From: Firmicutes bacterium UBA3906
GTDB lineage: Bacteria; Bacillota; Clostridia; Caldicoprobacterales; DTU083
Assembly: GCA_002391555.1 (NCBI GenBank)
Contig: DGFG01000093.1
Location: forward strand, 5,653 to 12,291
DNA length: 6,639 nt
Direction of reading: 5' to 3'
Position numbers and translations under genes: made by a program. Numbering within the stretch: position 1 is the first letter of the stretch; the number at the start of each line of letters is the position of its first letter. This document shows positions 5,127 through 6,639 of the stretch, one piece after another. Under the pieces are notes generated by a model. The model saw only the letters and a list, made by a program, of their open reading frames with translations. It was not told where the DNA came from and ran no database searches.

Positions 5127-5879
5127 TTAGTCTATACTTATATTTATCCTAGCAGCCTCCAAAAAGGCCTCCATCTCCTCTAGGCTTTGAAAGGCGCCAA
5201 ACTTTAAATATCTAATGATACTACTTCCATCTATTATATAGGTAGTGGGTATACTCCTTTGCTGATAAATACCCCACACTTCATTTTCAGAGTCCAGCAA
5301 AACTGGAAAGCTATAGCCATGTTCACCGATAAAGTCCCTGACCCGACCTTCAGCAACACTGCTCGATCCAGGTCTTTGGTTTTCAACTACTTCCGGGCTT
5401 ACAGCTAGGACAATAGCACCATCATCCTTGTATTTGTCATAAAAAGCCTGCATATGGGGCATCTCTGCCCTACAGGGGGGACACCAGGTACCCCAAAAGT
5501 TTAAAAAGACTACCTTGCCCTCAAGGTCAGACAGCTTGTAGGTCTTGCCCTCAAGGTCCTCTAGTTCAAAGTCAAAAATCTGCTGGTTAACCCTACCATA
5601 GCTACGGGCATAGTCCTGTAGGATTTGCTCAGCCCTTTTAGCATTGTCTGCCTGGTCATCCTTGTCCTTGTCACTGTCAGTTGGCTTGGGGCTGTCCTTG
5701 TCACTGTCTGTTGGCCTAGGCCTGTCCTGGTCGTCTGCTGCCTGGCCATTGTCTATCTCGGTTGGTTTTGGTAGGACCCTCCCACCGCCTATATTGATAT
5801 TACAGGCAGACAGGCCCAAAACCAATAAAAAAGTAAAAAATATGATAAAGCTTACTTTCCTTATATTTTCTATATTCAA
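5127..5879 (-). CDS. Thioredoxin-fold lipoprotein (TlpA/ResA/StoA-like)
   Basis: From the TTG at 5879 the protein has 250 residues. A basic-hydrophobic signal ends in the lipobox LSAC, with the lipid-modified Cys at 26. Residues ~30-80 form a Pro/Asp/Lys-rich linker with an internal repeat. The catalytic domain has VVFLNFWGTWCPPCRAEMPH with the WCPPC active site at 132-136, and RSIPTTYIID with the cis-proline at 211. It is expected to sit on the outer face of the membrane and reduce protein disulfides, recharged by CcdA, whose gene lies just upstream. Substrates could be apocytochrome c, spore-cortex enzymes or others; no haem gene is present here. TTG is preferred because AAGGATGTG lies 6 nt upstream; the GTG at 5888 is inside that ribosome site. 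The fold and anchor are sure; the specific partner is not. Confidence 0.9.
   Translation of the reverse strand: MNIENIRKVSFIIFFTFLLVLGLSACNINIGGGRVLPKPTEIDNGQAADDQDRPRPTDSDKDSPKPTDSDKDKDDQADNAKRAEQILQDYARSYGRVNQQIFDFELEDLEGKTYKLSDLEGKVVFLNFWGTWCPPCRAEMPHMQAFYDKYKDDGAIVLAVSPEVVENQRPGSSSVAEGRVRDFIGEHGYSFPVLLDSENEVWGIYQQRSIPTTYIIDGSSIIRYLKFGAFQSLEEMEAFLEAARINISID
5664..5723 (-). repeat. Two tandem 30-bp units coding a PTDSDKD linker repeat
   Basis: Two adjacent 30-bp units (5664-5693 and 5694-5723) agree at 26 of 30 positions and encode ten residues each, seen in the protein as RPTDSDKD and KPTDSDKD. A third partial unit may begin at 5724. They lie in the linker between lipid anchor and thioredoxin domain. 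The in-frame length allows copy-number change without loss of the gene. Confidence 0.75.
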
Positions 5880-5900
5880 TGATAACACATCCTTTTTATT

Positions 5901-6590
5901 TTAGTAGGCTAGAATGGCAAAGATATTAAAAAATATCATAAGCCCAATTATAACTAGGATTATCCCGCTTATAATCTTTATAAGCCTCATATGCTTGTAA
6001 ATGCCCTTTAGGTATTTTAGTAGGTATCTAGCTCCAAAGGCCATAACTAAAAAGGGTACACCAAGTCCTAAAGCATAAACCCCTAAATACAAGATACCTT
6101 GGCCTAGAGTCTGGCTATTGGCAGCTAGGATCAGGACCGAGGCCAAGACTGGCCCAATACAGGGTGTCCAGCCTATAGAAAAGCCCATCCCTATTAACAG
6201 GGAGGAAACAAGGCCCTTGCTGCTTGGCCTAATAGCTAGCCTGCGTTCATAGTTAAGGGCCTTTATGGGAATCAGTCCCGTATGAAAAAGGCCAAAGAGG
6301 ATAATGGCTGCACCAGATATTTTCTGAATTATATACTGCTGCCTTAGTAGATAAGAACCGAGCTTTGTTGCAGCTGCACCTAAGATAATAAATATAATAG
6401 AAAAGCCAGCTACAAAGGCTAGGGAGTTTGTAACTAGCCTTTTATAGGCCCTTTTATCCTCCCCTATTGCCTCAAGAGATTGGCCTGTTAAGTAGGTAAG
6501 GTAGGCCGGCAAGAGTGGTAGAACACAGGGGGATAAAAAGGAAGCCATGCCCTGAAAAAATACCGTAAAAATAAAAAAATTGCTGTCCAT
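5901..6590 (-). CDS. ccdA: CcdA-type membrane thiol-disulfide reductant transporter
   Basis: The 229-residue protein has six predicted membrane helices (about 5-33, 54-76, 86-108, 127-157, 162-190, 203-226), as in CcdA, the short DsbD homologue. The two signature cysteines are present: SPCVLPLLPAY with Cys22 in the first helix and GWTPCIGPVL with Cys144 in the fourth. CcdA passes electrons from cytoplasmic thioredoxin across the membrane to extracytoplasmic thioredoxin-like proteins. In Bacillus it serves cytochrome c maturation (with ResA) and spore cortex formation (with StoA). The ATG has AGGAG 8 nt upstream. The following gene, 21 bp downstream, encodes a lipid-anchored thioredoxin-like protein and is the obvious redox partner. 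Confidence 0.93.
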   Translation of the reverse strand: MDSNFFIFTVFFQGMASFLSPCVLPLLPAYLTYLTGQSLEAIGEDKRAYKRLVTNSLAFVAGFSIIFIILGAAATKLGSYLLRQQYIIQKISGAAIILFGLFHTGLIPIKALNYERRLAIRPSSKGLVSSLLIGMGFSIGWTPCIGPVLASVLILAANSQTLGQGILYLGVYALGLGVPFLVMAFGARYLLKYLKGIYKHMRLIKIISGIILVIIGLMIFFNIFAILAY

Positions 6591-6600
6591 AAACCTGTCT

Positions 6601-6638
6601 CCTCTTTTTTTATTAATAAAACATACCCAGAAAAGAGG
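6601..6638 (-). promoter_or_regulatory. Inverted repeat covering the ccdA ribosome site
   Basis: CCTCTTTT (6601-6608) and AAAAGAGG (6631-6638) are perfect 8-base inverted arms around a 22-base loop. In the ccdA message the arm at 6608-6601 includes the first bases of the GAGGAG ribosome site, so the stem would hide it. The pairing is weak and lies at the window edge; it may be incidental. Confidence 0.25.
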
Positions 6639-6639
6639 C

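Noticed and set aside
5880..5888. GTG start for the thioredoxin-fold lipoprotein
   Set aside because: The GTG is part of the AAGGATGTG ribosome site itself, leaving one base of spacing; TTG 5879 is spaced correctly.
5644..5904. Plus-strand frame with a striking LSLSLSVGLG repeat
   Set aside because: It is the antisense shadow of the PTDSDKD linker repeat in the lipoprotein gene.
1..6639. Frequent AGGCC and ATA/AGG/CTA triplets as a sign of foreign DNA
   Set aside because: The bias is shared by most minus-strand genes, so it reflects the host's codon use, not a transferred segment. No insertion sequence, att site or CRISPR repeat was found.

Overview
The window reads as chromosomal core DNA of an anaerobic, endospore-forming Firmicute (Clostridia in the broad sense). 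The evidence is SpmA/SpmB, an AbrB regulator whose first ~50 residues are almost those of Bacillus AbrB but whose tail is the four-cysteine type I associate with clostridia, a Spo0A-box-like site in the abrB promoter region, and frequent AGG, ATA and CTA codons with several TTG starts. The exact lineage cannot be fixed from the sequence alone. No transposon, phage, CRISPR, tRNA or rRNA gene was seen.

Layout, right to left, because almost everything is on the minus strand. (1) 6639-4366: ccdA (six-helix membrane thiol reductant carrier), a lipid-anchored thioredoxin-fold protein and trmN6/yabB (tRNA methyltransferase). They are packed 21 and 20 bp apart (using the preferred starts) and look like one operon. 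(2) 4365-3337: a 147-bp gap with an imperfect hairpin and a possible 10-codon leader ORF, then rsmI. (3) 3300-3235: a compact bidirectional terminator between convergent rsmI and abrB, plus a 14-bp inverted pair of Spo0A-box-like heptamers. (4) 2989-3234: abrB, the only plus-strand gene, with a strong housekeeping-type promoter. (5) 2787-1613: spmA-spmB, divergent from abrB. (6) 1517-795: comB, phosphosulfolactate phosphatase. (7) 749-1: the first 249 codons of a GNAT-like protein of unknown role, running off the left edge.

The order trmN6 - rsmI - (convergent) abrB matches the yabB - yazA - yabC - abrB neighbourhood of Bacillus subtilis as I know it, but with no yazA between the two methyltransferases. 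Both RNA methyltransferases act on translation components (tRNA A37 and 16S rRNA C1402).

Functionally the window leans toward sporulation. Active Spo0A would shut off abrB. SpmAB affects dehydration of the spore core. ComB could supply sulfolactate, a known Bacillus spore metabolite. The CcdA-thioredoxin pair resembles the extracytoplasmic reducing route that Bacillus needs for spore cortex. This joint reading is inference. Each gene is a known family and I see no clear undescribed system. The points most worth checking are the two Spo0A-like sites, the cysteine tail of AbrB, the spmAB-comB linkage and the rsmI leader ORF.
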